NCBI GenBank assembly: GCA_947474705.1
Contig: CANJJS010000024.1
Coordinates: 1-59,946 of the forward strand
Direction of reading: 5' to 3'
DNA from: Acetobacteraceae bacterium
GTDB taxonomy: Bacteria; Pseudomonadota; Alphaproteobacteria; Acetobacterales; Acetobacteraceae
DNA: 59,946 bases
Position 1 is the first letter of the stretch, and every line of letters begins with the position of its first letter. Under the pieces are notes generated by a model. That model was given only the letters and a program-made list of their open reading frames with translations, was not told where the DNA came from and made no database searches. The position numbers were made by a program, and so were the translations under genes. Shown here piece by piece: positions 8,227 through 18,700 of this stretch.

Positions 8227-8907
8227 TCAGGTTTCCTCGACGATTTTTCCGTCGCGCAGGCGGATCGTGCGGTCCATGCGTGCCGCGAGTTCAGGGTTAT
8301 GCGTGGCAATCAGCGCGGCGACGCCGAGGTCGCGGACCCGGCTGACGAGTTCGGCGAAGACGGTTTCGGCGGTTTCGACATCGAGGTTGCCGGTGGGCTC
8401 GTCCGCCAGCAAGACGCGGGGCTGGTTGGCGAGGGCGCGGGCAATGGCGACGCGTTGCTGTTCGCCGCCGGAGAGTTTGCCGGGCAGATGGCGAAGACGT
8501 TTGCCGAGTCCGAAGGCGCCAAGGAGTTCGACGGCCCGTTTTTCGGCGTCGCGGCGAGATCCTCCGGCGATCATGCGGGGCAGAGCCACGTTTTCGAGGG
8601 CCGTGAATTCTCCGAGCAGATGATGGAACTGGTAGACGAAGCCGATGGTGTCGCGGCGGACGGCGGTGCGTTCGGCGTCCGGCAGGTTGCCGGCGTCTTT
8701 GCCGTCCACCAGCACCGCGCCCTCGTCGGGGCGGTCGAGCAGACCGGCGATGTGTAAAAGCGTGGATTTTCCGACGCCGGAGGGCGCGACAAGGGCGACG
8801 ATCTCGCCGCTTCGCAGCGTGAGATCGACGCCGCGGAGGACGCGGACTTCGGCGGCCTCACCTTTGTAGGTGCGATGGACGTTTTGGAGAACGAGCGGAT
8901 CATTCAT
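8227..8907 (-). CDS. lolD: Lipoprotein-releasing system ATPase LolD
   Basis: A 226-residue ABC ATPase that powers extraction of outer-membrane lipoproteins from the inner membrane by the LolCDE complex. Walker A is APSGVGKST (41-49), the signature is LSGGEQQR (145-152), Walker B is VLLADEP (165-171), and the Q-loop lies in [12 protein letters not shown]. It overlaps the upstream permease gene by 8 nt. Several lipoproteins in this window (TssJ, the CHAT lipoprotein) would be potential clients or non-clients of this system. Confidence 0.95.
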   Translation of the reverse strand: MNDPLVLQNVHRTYKGEAAEVRVLRGVDLTLRSGEIVALVAPSGVGKSTLLHIAGLLDRPDEGAVLVDGKDAGNLPDAERTAVRRDTIGFVYQFHHLLGEFTALENVALPRMIAGGSRRDAEKRAVELLGAFGLGKRLRHLPGKLSGGEQQRVAIARALANQPRVLLADEPTGNLDVETAETVFAELVSRVRDLGVAALIATHNPELAARMDRTIRLRDGKIVEET

Positions 8908-10153
8908 GACGCAGGGCCTCCACCGGATCGGTGCGCGCGGCGCGCCAGCTTGGGTAGAGCGTGGCCAGGATGGACAAGGCCAGGCCGAGCACGACGACGC
9001 GGATCATATCGCCCCAGTCGATGGTGTTGGGCAGCGCGCTGAGCATGAAGACGGAGGCGTCGAAGACCTGGCCGCCGGTGACGCGTTCGATGACGCGCTG
9101 GATCTCGACGATGTTGCGGCAGACGAGGACGCCCAGAATGGTGCCAAGCAAGGTGCCGGCGACACCGACAAAGGCGCCGCACATCATGAAGATGCGCTGG
9201 ATCGACCCGGCGCTGGCGCCGATGGTGCGGAGCACGGCGATATCGGCGCGCTTGTCCTTGACCAGCATGATCAGGGAGGACACGACGTTGAACGCCGCGA
9301 CCAGGACGATCATGCCGAGCACGATGAACATCGTGTCTTTCTGGACCTGCAGGACGCTGAGGATGACGTCGTTGGCGTGCCGCCAGTCCCGCACCAGGAC
9401 CTGACGTCCGCTCAGGATGGGTGGCAAAGCGGCGGCGAGCTTTTCGGCCTGATTCGGGTCGATCAGGCGTATCTCGATCTGGGTCACGCCGTTCGGTTTC
9501 TGGAAATAGATTTGCGCCGCTTCCAGCGGCATGAAGACGACGGCGTTGTTGTATTCGTGCAGGCCGGAGTCGAAGATCGCCACGACTTTATAAGCGCGGA
9601 CCCGCGGGATCGTCCCGAAGGCCGTTGCCGCGCCTTGCGGCGAGATCAGCGTGACAAGGTCGCCGATTTGCACGCGGTAGGCCTGCGCGAAGCTGATGCC
9701 GATCGCCAGGGCGTTATCGCCAGTGAATTTTTCCAGATCGCCCGCGACGATGTTCTCGCCGATGCGGCCCAGATTTTTGAGGTCGGGTTGGGAGATGCCG
9801 CGGACGAGGCCACCCCGAGACGCGTTGGTTTCGGTGCTGAGGAGGACCTGGCCGTCGAGGATCGGGATCGCGGAGGCCACGCCAACCAGGCGGACGATTT
9901 TTTCGCGCAGCTCCTTGAAGCCCTCGATTTTCTGGCCGGCGTAGGCCTCGATGGTGACGTGGCCGTTCACGCCGAGAAACCGCGAAACCATTTCGGTCTG
10001 GAAGCCACTCATGACGGAGGTGACGACGATCAACGTCGCGACCCCCAGGGCGATGCCGATGAGCGAAAAAATGGCGATGATGGAAACGAAGCGCTCGCCT
10101 TTGCGGGCCCGCAGATAGCGGCCGGCGACGGCGCGTTCGAAGGGACCGAACAT
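8900..10153 (-). CDS. lolC: Lipoprotein-releasing system permease LolC/LolE
   Basis: A 417-residue inner-membrane permease of the LolC/E family. An N-terminal helix ([20 protein letters not shown]) is followed by a large periplasmic domain and three C-terminal helices, ending in the characteristic [18 protein letters not shown]. The start at 10153 ([20 protein letters not shown]) matches family N-termini; longer frames intrude into proS. Many alphaproteobacteria carry only one such permease gene, which then acts as a homodimer, so LolC versus LolE naming is arbitrary. It sits 8 nt after the proS stop and overlaps lolD. Confidence 0.93.
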   Translation of the reverse strand: MFGPFERAVAGRYLRARKGERFVSIIAIFSLIGIALGVATLIVVTSVMSGFQTEMVSRFLGVNGHVTIEAYAGQKIEGFKELREKIVRLVGVASAIPILDGQVLLSTETNASRGGLVRGISQPDLKNLGRIGENIVAGDLEKFTGDNALAIGISFAQAYRVQIGDLVTLISPQGAATAFGTIPRVRAYKVVAIFDSGLHEYNNAVVFMPLEAAQIYFQKPNGVTQIEIRLIDPNQAEKLAAALPPILSGRQVLVRDWRHANDVILSVLQVQKDTMFIVLGMIVLVAAFNVVSSLIMLVKDKRADIAVLRTIGASAGSIQRIFMMCGAFVGVAGTLLGTILGVLVCRNIVEIQRVIERVTGGQVFDASVFMLSALPNTIDWGDMIRVVVLGLALSILATLYPSWRAARTDPVEALRHE

Positions 10154-10161
10154 GGGGTAGG

Positions 10162-11502
10162 TCAGCCTCGCCCGGCTGCGGTTTCGGCGATTTTCGCCAG
10201 CGCGTCCTCGGGGCTGAGTTCGCTGCGTTCGCCTGTTGCGCGGCGTTTCAGCTCGACCTTGCCGGCGGCGGCCCCTCGGGGGCCCACGATGATCTGCCAG
10301 GGGTGGCCCATGAGGTCGGCGTCGTTGAATTTGACGCCCGCGCGGTCGGGCCGGTCGTCGTAGAGCGCGTCGGCGCCCAAGGCGTCGTAGAGCTTCTGGC
10401 ACAGCGCGTCGCAGGCGGCGTCGCCCGATTTCAGGTTCAGGATCGCGGCGCGGAAAGGGGCGATCGAGTCGGGCCAGATAATACCGGCGTCGTCATGGCT
10501 GGCCTCGATGACCGCGCCGACAAGGCGGGAAACGCCGATGCCATAGCTGCCCATTTCTGGGTGGATCTGTTTGCCGTCGGCGGTTGCGACGGTGACGTTC
10601 ATCGCCTTGGTGTATTTGGTGCCGAAATAGAAGATGTGGCCGACTTCGATGCCCCTGCCCTCCCGCCGGCGATCGGCGGCGATCGTGTCCCATTTTTCGA
10701 GGTCGTGTTTTTCGTCGGTGGCGGCGTAGACGGTCGTCATTTTGTCGAAGAATTTTTCGAGGTCTTCGGCGCTTTCATGGCTGAACCCGCCCGCGCCCGA
10801 GGTGCCGTAATCGATGTCCTCGAATGCGGCATCGTAGAAAACCTGACTCTCTCCGGTGGGGGCGAGAATGATGAACTCGTGGCTGAGGTCGCCGCCGATC
10901 GGACCGGTGTCGGCCTCCATCGGGATCGCTTTCAGGCCCAGACGCTGGAAAGTGCGCATGTAGGCCAGCATCATTTTGCGGTAGCTGAGCACGGCGCCGG
11001 CACGGTCGATGTCGAAGGAATAGGCGTCCTTCATCAGGAATTCGCGGCCGCGCATGACGCCGAAGCGAGGGCGGACCTCGTCGCGGAACTTCCATTGGAT
11101 GTGGTAAAGATTCAGCGGCAGGTCGCGGTAGGAATGGACCGAATTCCGAAAAATGTCGGTGACCATTTCCTCGTTGGTCGGGCCGAAGAGCATGTCGCGG
11201 TCGTGGCGGTCGACGATTCGCAGCATCTCCTTGCCGTAATCGTCGTAGCGGCCGCTCTCTTTCCACAGTTCCGCCGGCTGAATCGTCGGCATGAGAAGTT
11301 CCTGCGCGCCGGCGGCGTCCTGCTCCTGGCGGACGATGCGTTCGATGTTGCGCAGGACCCGCAGGCCCAGAGGCAGCCAGGCGTAAATGCCGGCGGAGGT
11401 CTGGCGCACCAGGCCGGCCCGCAGCATCAGCCGGTGGGAGGCGATCTGCGCCTCGTTCGGGGTTTCCTTAAGGGTCGGGATGAAACCCTGGGTCAGGCGC
11501 AT
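10162..11502 (-). CDS. proS: Prolyl-tRNA synthetase
   Basis: A class II synthetase charging tRNA-Pro in the cytoplasm. Motif 2 ([20 protein letters not shown]), [10 protein letters not shown] and motif 3 ([16 protein letters not shown]) are clear. At 446 residues it lacks the large editing insertion of the E. coli type, as is normal for alphaproteobacterial enzymes. [15 protein letters not shown] matches the family start; an ATG 15 nt upstream (11517) is an alternative with no better ribosome site. It directly precedes lolC/E. Confidence 0.96.
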   Translation of the reverse strand: MRLTQGFIPTLKETPNEAQIASHRLMLRAGLVRQTSAGIYAWLPLGLRVLRNIERIVRQEQDAAGAQELLMPTIQPAELWKESGRYDDYGKEMLRIVDRHDRDMLFGPTNEEMVTDIFRNSVHSYRDLPLNLYHIQWKFRDEVRPRFGVMRGREFLMKDAYSFDIDRAGAVLSYRKMMLAYMRTFQRLGLKAIPMEADTGPIGGDLSHEFIILAPTGESQVFYDAAFEDIDYGTSGAGGFSHESAEDLEKFFDKMTTVYAATDEKHDLEKWDTIAADRRREGRGIEVGHIFYFGTKYTKAMNVTVATADGKQIHPEMGSYGIGVSRLVGAVIEASHDDAGIIWPDSIAPFRAAILNLKSGDAACDALCQKLYDALGADALYDDRPDRAGVKFNDADLMGHPWQIIVGPRGAAAGKVELKRRATGERSELSPEDALAKIAETAAGRG

Positions 11503-11875
11503 GGGAGATCGATCCATCTGTTCGCGATACGGGCCGGACCCTAAGCGCTGGCGCGCGACTTGTCACACGGGCCAATTGGGTCAGGGGACGCGCGCATGAC
11601 ATTTTCGCGCCCTCCGGCATGTTCGCACGCAATTATTGTGCAACGCACAACGGAAATTCGAAACAATCCATACGATTTTGGCGAAAATCGGGCGGATGCC
11701 TGGTGACAAAACCCTACCTATTGGTTAACAAGAACCCGGCCCGGACTTGGCATATTCGAGGGGCCAGGTTTGGGAAGGAAACGGCAACCGCCCACCAGGC
11801 TGAGGATGATATTCCCTCGCCTGGGAGAGGCGGCTGCAATCCATAAAGGAGCGATTTCCGTAACCGGAAAGCGTC
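11503..11875. other. Intergenic region upstream of proS, with inverted repeats
   Basis: About 370 bp without a credible gene. It is the proS promoter region and the region downstream of the DUF1467 gene. Visible structure: TTGTGC-AAC-GCACAA, a perfect 6-bp inverted repeat at 11636-11650; CCTC/GAGG around 11817-11832; and TTTCCG-TAAC-CGGAAA just after the DUF1467 stop. None has a U tract convincing enough to call a terminator. I could not assign a -10/-35 pair with confidence. Confidence 0.45.
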
Positions 11876-12133
11876 TTATTTCGGCAAAGCGAAATACCCG
11901 TCGCGAAAGCCGATCCACCCGGAAACAATCACCGCGTAACACAAAGCCCAGATCGCGCACGCGGCCAGCGTCGTGATCCAAACCTTGCGCCACAGGCGCG
12001 GCGCCACGGGCGCACCCCGCCAGCCCGAGGCCACGTCGGCGCTCTCTTGCGCCTGTGTCCCAATCGGCAGCACCGCGAACAGCGTCAGCCACCAGATCAG
12101 GATATACAGCACGACCCCGGACACCCAGTTCAT
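11876..12133 (-). CDS. DUF1467 family membrane protein
   Basis: An 85-residue protein with two transmembrane helices (VVLYILIWWLTLFAVLPIG and a second around ITTLAACAIWALCYAVIV). The IWWLTLFAVLPIG segment is characteristic of DUF1467, a small alphaproteobacterial family commonly encoded between the ribonuclease J and proS genes, as here. Function unknown. It starts 18 nt after rnj. Confidence 0.88.
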   Translation of the reverse strand: MNWVSGVVLYILIWWLTLFAVLPIGTQAQESADVASGWRGAPVAPRLWRKVWITTLAACAIWALCYAVIVSGWIGFRDGYFALPK

Positions 12134-12151
12134 CGCCGCCCCGCGATCCGC

Positions 12152-13798
12152 TTAGACGCGTAACAAGTGCACTTCGACCCTTGGCCGTTTTTTCAGCCGC
12201 CGGCTCACCGCCCGGCGCAGCGCCGTCCGCGCGGCATCCGTCAGCAGGTCGTCGTCGCGCCGGGTCGCGGCCGGGAGACCGGCGACATTATCGGCGAAAT
12301 CGCGTGCCACCGCGGCCGACTCCGGATCGTCCGCGTCCATGAGTCCGGGAGCGCTCAACTTCGGCTCGCCCACGAGGTTCCCGGCGCGATCGATCGCGAA
12401 ACTCACGACCACGGCGCCGTTGTAAAGCAACTTGCGGCGGGCGTTCATGACCTCGCCCGACATCGGGATCAGCCGATTCTCATCCAACACCAGCCGGCCC
12501 ACCGGCGCGCTATCGACGATCTCCACCGTGCCCGGCGCCAGATTGAGGATGTCGCCATCCTCCATCATGATGGCCCGTGCCCCCTCCTCTTCCGCCAGCG
12601 CCGCGTGCGCCGTCAGATGCCGCCACTCCCCATGCACCGGCACGGCGTATTTCGGCTTCACCAGTCGATACAAACGCCGCAATTCGTCGCGCGCGGGATG
12701 ACCGGAGACATGCACCGGATGGTCCTCGTCGGTCAGCACATTGACGCCCCGGCGCACAAGGTTGTCCTGCACGGTGCCGATCGCCCGTTCGTTCCCGGGA
12801 ATCACGCGCGAGGAAAAAATGACCGTGTCGCCCTGCCCCAGCGCCAGGCGGGGATGGGTGTCCATGGCGACGCGGGCAAGCGCGCTGCGCGATTCGCCCT
12901 GGCTACCGGTGATGATGATAAGGACATTGTCGTCGGGAAGATCGTCGACGTCGTCCTCGCGCAGAAAGGGCGGCAAGGCTTTCAGATAGCCGCACTCCCG
13001 CGCCGCGGCGTCGATATTTCGCAGGCTGCGGCCAACGATGGCGGTGGAGCGGCCCGCGGCGGCGGCGGCCTTGGCGATGGATTCCATGCGCGCGACATTG
13101 CTGGCGAAACACGTCACCGCCACGCGCCCGCGCAAGCGCCCAATGAGACGGGTCAACTCCTCCGCGACATCCTTCTCGCTGCCGGAAGACCCTTCGACCA
13201 TGGCATTGGTCGAGTCGCAAATCATCGCCAGAACGGGCTTTTTGGAAAGCTCCGCCAGCGCCAGCTCGTCGGAGGGCGGGCCCAACAACGGATTGGGATC
13301 GAGCTTCCAATCCCCGGTATGCAGGATGGTCCCGTAGGGGGTGTCGATCGCCAGCGCCTGCGCCTCCGGGATCGAATGCGACATACGGATCAGGCGGATC
13401 GCGAAGGGCTTCAGATCGATCGCCCCACCGGGCTGCACGACATGCAGTTTGACCTGATGCACGAGGCCGGCCTCGCCGAGTTTGCGGCGCAGTACCGCCG
13501 CGGCGAAGGGCGTGGCGTAAACCGGGCACCGCAATTGCGGCCACAGCCAGGCGATGGCGCCCAAATGATCCTCATGGGCATGCGTGACGACCAGGCCGAC
13601 CAGCTTGTCGCGCCGCCCGGCGATATACGCCGGATCCGCCATCATGACGTCGACTTCCGGATGCGCCGCGCCGCCAAAGCCGATCCCGCAATCCACCGCC
13701 AGCCACTTGCCGTCGCAACGGTAAAGGTTGAGATTCATGCCGATCTCGCCCGTCCCGCCCAAAGGCAGGAAAGACAGGTCTCCGGTTTCAAGATCCAT
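12152..13798 (-). CDS. rnj: Ribonuclease J
   Basis: A 548-residue metallo-beta-lactamase/beta-CASP ribonuclease with 5'-exonuclease and endonuclease activity in RNA processing. The zinc ligand motif HAHEDH is at 73-78, followed by HSIPEAQAL, LHTGDWKLD, the beta-CASP part with SSRVIPGNE and VHVSGHP, and VPVHGEWRHL. The C-terminal part is short. Position between coaX and DUF1467 is the conserved alphaproteobacterial order. Confidence 0.95.
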   Translation of the reverse strand: MDLETGDLSFLPLGGTGEIGMNLNLYRCDGKWLAVDCGIGFGGAAHPEVDVMMADPAYIAGRRDKLVGLVVTHAHEDHLGAIAWLWPQLRCPVYATPFAAAVLRRKLGEAGLVHQVKLHVVQPGGAIDLKPFAIRLIRMSHSIPEAQALAIDTPYGTILHTGDWKLDPNPLLGPPSDELALAELSKKPVLAMICDSTNAMVEGSSGSEKDVAEELTRLIGRLRGRVAVTCFASNVARMESIAKAAAAAGRSTAIVGRSLRNIDAAARECGYLKALPPFLREDDVDDLPDDNVLIIITGSQGESRSALARVAMDTHPRLALGQGDTVIFSSRVIPGNERAIGTVQDNLVRRGVNVLTDEDHPVHVSGHPARDELRRLYRLVKPKYAVPVHGEWRHLTAHAALAEEEGARAIMMEDGDILNLAPGTVEIVDSAPVGRLVLDENRLIPMSGEVMNARRKLLYNGAVVVSFAIDRAGNLVGEPKLSAPGLMDADDPESAAVARDFADNVAGLPAATRRDDDLLTDAARTALRRAVSRRLKKRPRVEVHLLRV

Positions 13799-13972
13799 GT
13801 GAGTTTGTTGTTACCTCGTATGACAGGCGCGCGGATGAAGGATGATTGGGATACGGTCGGACCCTGAGTGCCAAAGTTGGGGCGTCAGGTCCAGATACAA
13901 GGCCCAGGTGGGAGACGCGGATACAGCGATGGACGGCCCTCCGCCAGGGCCCGCGAAAAAAATCCCGCCGAA

Positions 13973-14782
13973 TCACTCGGTTTCAATCAACCGCGTCCGT
14001 TCCCTGGGCATGGCCGGCGCGGGATTCCGCTCCGCCAGAAAGCATAGGCCGTCCAAGGTCAGATCGGGCTCGATGTGATGCAACTGCATCGTGCCTTCCG
14101 CGAACAAAGGCGCCAGACCGCCGGTCCCAACCACCTTCATCGGACCGCCATATTCGGCCTTGATGCGCGCGATCAGGCCCTCGATCAGGCCGATATAACC
14201 CCAGTAGACACCGGATTGCATGGCCGGCACCGTCGCGGTCCCGATCACCGACTGCGGCCGCCCGATCCCAATTCTGGGCAGCCGGGCCGCCGCCTGATGC
14301 AGCGCCTCCAGCGACAGATTGATACCGGGCGCGATCACCCCGCCCAGATAGGCGCCATCCTGATTGACCACGTCGAAGGTGGTCGCGGTGCCGAAATCGA
14401 CCACGATCAGCGGCCCGCCGAAATGCCGGTGGCCCGCCAGCGCGTTGAGCAACCGGTCCGCCCCGACCTCGTTCGGTTGATCGACCCGGATATCGAAGCC
14501 CCAGTCCAACGAGGCTCGCGCGACCAGGGGCTCGACCGAGAACCACTCCCGGCACAGGCGGCGCAAATGGTATAAGGCGGCGGGCACCACGGTGCCGATC
14601 ACCGCGCGTGAAACATCTTCCTTGCGCAGGCCCACATGGCCAAGCAGCGCCAGCAGCCACACCGCGTATTCGTCGGAGGTTCGCTGCGGGTCGGTGCGGA
14701 TGCGCCAGGAACCGATCCAGCCGGATTGGTCCCGCACGGCGAAAACGATGTTGGTATTGCCCGCGTCGATGACGAGTAACAT
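13973..14782 (-). CDS. coaX: Type III pantothenate kinase
   Basis: CoaX phosphorylates pantothenate in the first step of coenzyme A synthesis; the type III enzyme belongs to the ASKHA fold and usually needs a monovalent cation. The start [16 protein letters not shown] gives the first phosphate loop (DAGNTN), [10 protein letters not shown] and [10 protein letters not shown] follow, and the length of 269 residues is usual. The ATG at 14782 is the only sensible start; the longer frame upstream lacks family similarity. It is 174 bp upstream of rnj. Confidence 0.95.
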   Translation of the reverse strand: MLLVIDAGNTNIVFAVRDQSGWIGSWRIRTDPQRTSDEYAVWLLALLGHVGLRKEDVSRAVIGTVVPAALYHLRRLCREWFSVEPLVARASLDWGFDIRVDQPNEVGADRLLNALAGHRHFGGPLIVVDFGTATTFDVVNQDGAYLGGVIAPGINLSLEALHQAAARLPRIGIGRPQSVIGTATVPAMQSGVYWGYIGLIEGLIARIKAEYGGPMKVVGTGGLAPLFAEGTMQLHHIEPDLTLDGLCFLAERNPAPAMPRERTRLIETE

Positions 14783-14966
14783 GGACCTGTGACCGAACCG
14801 TGAAACGTCCCCCAAATGACCGGACGCCAAATCGTAAGTCAACCGCCCGGCGGAAAACTTCGCGCCGCGCCCCCCGAATTCGCCGCGATTCTTCTCAAGG
14901 AACGGGCAAGACGGCCTGGCCCGGTTGGCGTTGCGGCAGTGCCCGAACGTTCTCGCGGCCAGTGAA

Positions 14967-15731
14967 TTACGATGGGAGCCCGGTGCAGACGAAGTGCGGA
15001 TTTTCCCACCCCGGCTTGCCATAGTCCATCGGTTCGCCGCTGAGCCGCCGGACGGTCCCGCCGGCGGCTTCCAGCACGGCCTGCGGCGCCGCGGTGTCCC
15101 ATTCCATGGTCCGGCCGAATCTGGGGTAAAGATCCGCGATCCCTTCGGCCAGGCGGCAAAATTTCAGGCTGGAGCCGAAATTTACGGTTTTCGCGACCGG
15201 CCGCCCGGCGAGAAAGGCGTTCAGTTGGCCCATGTCGCCATGATGCCGGCTGGCGAGGACGGTCAATCCTTCCGGCGGCACGGCGCGGGCCCGGACCAGA
15301 GTTTGCGCGCCGTCGAGCCGCTTCCAGGCGCCAGTGCCGACGATCCCGCCGAACATCTCCCCCGTCGCGGGCACGCCGACAGCGCCCAGCACCACCCGGC
15401 CATCGCGCACGAGGCCGATATTGACCGCGAAATCGTTGTTTCCATCGGCGAATTCCCGGGTCCCGTCCAACGGATCGATCAGCCAGAAGCATGCGGACGC
15501 GGCGAATTGCGCGCCGGCGGCGACTTCTTCCTCGGCGATCGCCGGGATATCCGGCGTGGCGGCACGAAGACCGGCGAGAATGATCGCTTCCGCCGCGTGG
15601 TCGGCTTCCGTGACCACGGACCGGTCGGCTTTCCGCGCGATATCGAAACCCTTGGCGCGGATCGCCAGGATCGCTTCCGCCGCGCGTCCCGCGAGATCCG
15701 CGGCCAGTTCGAGCAAAGCCTCGTCATTCAT
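14967..15731 (-). CDS. cysQ: Inositol-monophosphatase-family phosphatase, CysQ-like
   Basis: A 254-residue Mg-dependent phosphatase. The metal-site motifs are AIAEEE (64-69), [10 protein letters not shown] (85-94) and, near the end, [20 protein letters not shown] after the DG motif favours the 3'(2'),5'-bisphosphate nucleotidase (CysQ) branch, which removes PAP made during sulfate assimilation, over inositol monophosphatases. I chose the ATG at 15731 ([15 protein letters not shown]); a GTG at 15779 in frame adds 16 untypical residues. It lies 49 nt after the large glycosyltransferase gene. Confidence 0.9.
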   Translation of the reverse strand: MNDEALLELAADLAGRAAEAILAIRAKGFDIARKADRSVVTEADHAAEAIILAGLRAATPDIPAIAEEEVAAGAQFAASACFWLIDPLDGTREFADGNNDFAVNIGLVRDGRVVLGAVGVPATGEMFGGIVGTGAWKRLDGAQTLVRARAVPPEGLTVLASRHHGDMGQLNAFLAGRPVAKTVNFGSSLKFCRLAEGIADLYPRFGRTMEWDTAAPQAVLEAAGGTVRRLSGEPMDYGKPGWENPHFVCTGLPS

Positions 15732-15780
15732 TGGCGCGGTCGCCTTTTCGAAAGGAAGTGGATCCGGAGCCGGACGCACG

Positions 15781-18700
15781 TCACGCCGCGGCGTTTTCTC
15801 GCGTGTTCGATCCGGCTTGTATCGGGACGGGCCTCGCCAAAAACTTCTCGGCCATGCGAAAAACCGGCGCCGGGTCCAGCATCCGGATACAGGCGAGCCC
15901 GCGCGGGCAGTCCTCCGCTTTCGACAAATAGCAGGGCGCGCAACTCATATCGCGGAACAGCGCCACCGTGCGCTCGCCCATCGGTGCCCATTCTCCGGGA
16001 TCGACGACCCCGGAATGCACCCCGATCGTCGGCACGCCCATCGCCGCCGCGATATGTTTGGGACCGCTGTCGTTGCCGATATAAAGCGCGCAGGCCGCCA
16101 GCAGACGCGGCAGATCGCGCAACGCCACCTCCCCCACCACCGATGCCACTCGCTCCGGACAGTTCGCCGCGGCGGCGAGTTCCGCCGCCACCGCCGCTTC
16201 GTCCTTGCCGCCGATCAGCAGGACCGAGACATCGCCGCGCGCGATCAGCAAGCCCATCAGCGCCCGGACATGGGCGACCGGCCATTGCTTGGTGACATTG
16301 CCCGCGCCCGGGTGGATCGCGACCACGGACCGCGCGAACAATGGCCGCGCCACCTCGGGCATCTCCGCCACCGCCATCGCCGGCGGGCGCGGATCGATCA
16401 GCCGCCGCGCCGGTTCGCAGCTTGTCTCCAAAGCCGCCACCAAATGCAGCAGATCGTCGACGATATGGTTGCGCTTGTGCTGAAGCGCCTTATCGCCCTC
16501 CCACTCCAGCGCCACGTGCAGCCAAGGGTAACGATCCATCGAGTCGTAACCGGCCAGGATTTTCGCCCCGGTGTGCCGCAGGACATGGCGGGTCGACATG
16601 TGCTTGCGCAGATCGATCGCGATATCGAACTGGCGGGGGATCAATTCCGCCTCCAGCGCCGCGAAATCGTCCGCCGTCAGCTCCCGTTCGCCGAGTTCGG
16701 ACCGGGTGTGAAAAAATTCGAACGGCACGAACTCGTCGATCGCAGGTTCCGCCGCCGCGAAGGCGGCCGAGACCGGTGCCGCGAGGACGGTCAGTTTCGC
16801 GCCCGGAAAGGCCGTCTTCAGCCGCCGCATCGCCGGCAGCGCGGCGACGAAATCGCCGATGTGATCCAGCTTGACCGCCAGAATGTTCTTCACGTCCTCG
16901 CGCCGGATCAGCGGATGGCCCGACTGGATCGCGCGCACCCCTTCGTCGTCGATTCGGTAATCGTCGGAATGGCGCGACAAATTGATGTTGAAATAGGGAT
17001 CGCCCGCCGCGAACAAATCGCCCCAGGTGTCATTAAACCGGGCGGTGTCGAAATCGTCGGGCAGGTGTTCCCGGCTGGCCAGTTCATGATGGATCAATGT
17101 CGCGTGCGGGGTGTAGATCGTCGCGAGGCCCGCGCGGTGCGCCCGCAGGCAGAAATCGAGGTCGTTGTTGACGATCTCGTGCGCCTCGTCGAACCGGCCC
17201 AGCCGTTCGAACACCTCGCGCCGGGTCAGCAGGCAGGCGCCGGTCACCGCCGCGACCTCGCGCCGCGTCAACGCCAGGCCGAAATAGCCGGGATCGTGTT
17301 CGCCGCTGTATCGGAAGGCGTGGCGCCCGATCCCTGCCTCGCCATTCGCGCCAAGGAACATGCCGGCGTGCTGGACGGTGCGGTTCGGATATAAAAGCCG
17401 CGCGCCGACAATGCCCACCTCCGGGCGCGCCGCGTCTTCCAGCATGGTGTCGAGCCAGCCGGGTTCGACGATTTCCACGTCGTCGTTCAGAAACAGAAGA
17501 TATTCGCCGGTGGCCGCCTCGGCCGCCAGGTTATTGAACCGGGACCAGTTGAACGGTGGCGGAATCTCCACGATCCGGTCGGCGTGTTCGCGCAGAAACG
17601 CCTTCGAGTCCGTGTCCTCGGGATCGATATTGTCGATGCAGACGATCTCGTAATTTTTGTAACCGGTCATCGCGCGCAACGATGTCAGACAGACCCGGAT
17701 ATGGTTTTTCGACGCCCGGGTCGGAATGACAATCGACACTTTGCCGGAGACCGTATCGATCCGCCGGACCCGCCAGGTTCCTGGCGCGGGCCCCGCCGTC
17801 AGGTCCGCCGCGATCCCCCGCCGCGCCAGGGCCGCCGCCAGCGCCGCGCGGCCATCGTCCCGGTTCGCCGCCTCCGCCCCGTCCGTGCGCGCCAGCAGTT
17901 CCGGCATATGATGCACCTGGGAGGCGTTCTCCGCCGCCCGCAGCACGAGGTCGTAAAGCCCGTCGCGGGTCAGCGAGGCGGCCGTCGCGCCCACCGCCGC
18001 CAGCAGCGCCGGCTTCAGGATCAGCGGCCGGCCGATATAGTTCGACGACATCAGCAGTTCTGGCGAGAAATCCGGCTTGAAGAATCCCTCGGGCCGCGTC
18101 GTGTCCGCGGTCGCGCGAAACTCGTCAGCGTAAAGCATATCGGCGCCCGGACGCAGCCCGGACGCAATCGCGAAAGCCGTCAGCGCGTCGCGGCCAAGCT
18201 CGTCCCCGATCGCCAGCACCGCGATGGCCTCGCCCGGTCCGATCGCCGCGAGGGGCGCGGCCCAGACCTCGCTGTCGGTGGGGTCGAGCGTCCGCACTCG
18301 CGCCGCCGCGTCGCCGCCGAAACGCGCCATCGCCACGCGCACCGCGGCACTCTCCTCGGCGTCGCCCGCCAGCACCGTCGCGTGCCAGTCCGGCCAGCTT
18401 TGTTCGACGATCGAGCGGAGCGTCGAAAGCCGCGCCGCCGGGCTCGCCCCGGGGTCGCCGCAAACGATCAGATGCCATGCGAACCGGGCATCGAGCCCGG
18501 TCAGCAATGCGTCCGTCGTGTCGCGCTCCACCTGGCCGATATGCCGGCGAATGGAGACGAACTGTTCGGGATCGGCGCTTTTCTTCACGACGATGCGGAA
18601 CACGCGCTCGTGCGTTTCCCCGGCGAGGGAGCGGGCGATCAGTTTGACCACATGCTCCCCGTCCGGCAGCGCGCGGGCGGGGCAATGGAAGGTGTAGCCG

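Noticed and set aside
11619-11846. A 75-codon plus-strand frame upstream of proS
   Set aside because: No recognisable protein features; the region is better explained as the proS promoter.
12167-13867. A 566-codon plus-strand open frame opposite ribonuclease J
   Set aside because: It is a shadow of the rnj gene with no family match and no ribosome site.
13910-13970. A terminator at GGCCCT-CCGCC-AGGGCC upstream of rnj
   Set aside because: The run of A residues lies on the wrong side for the minus-strand coaX transcript, and no plus-strand gene ends there.
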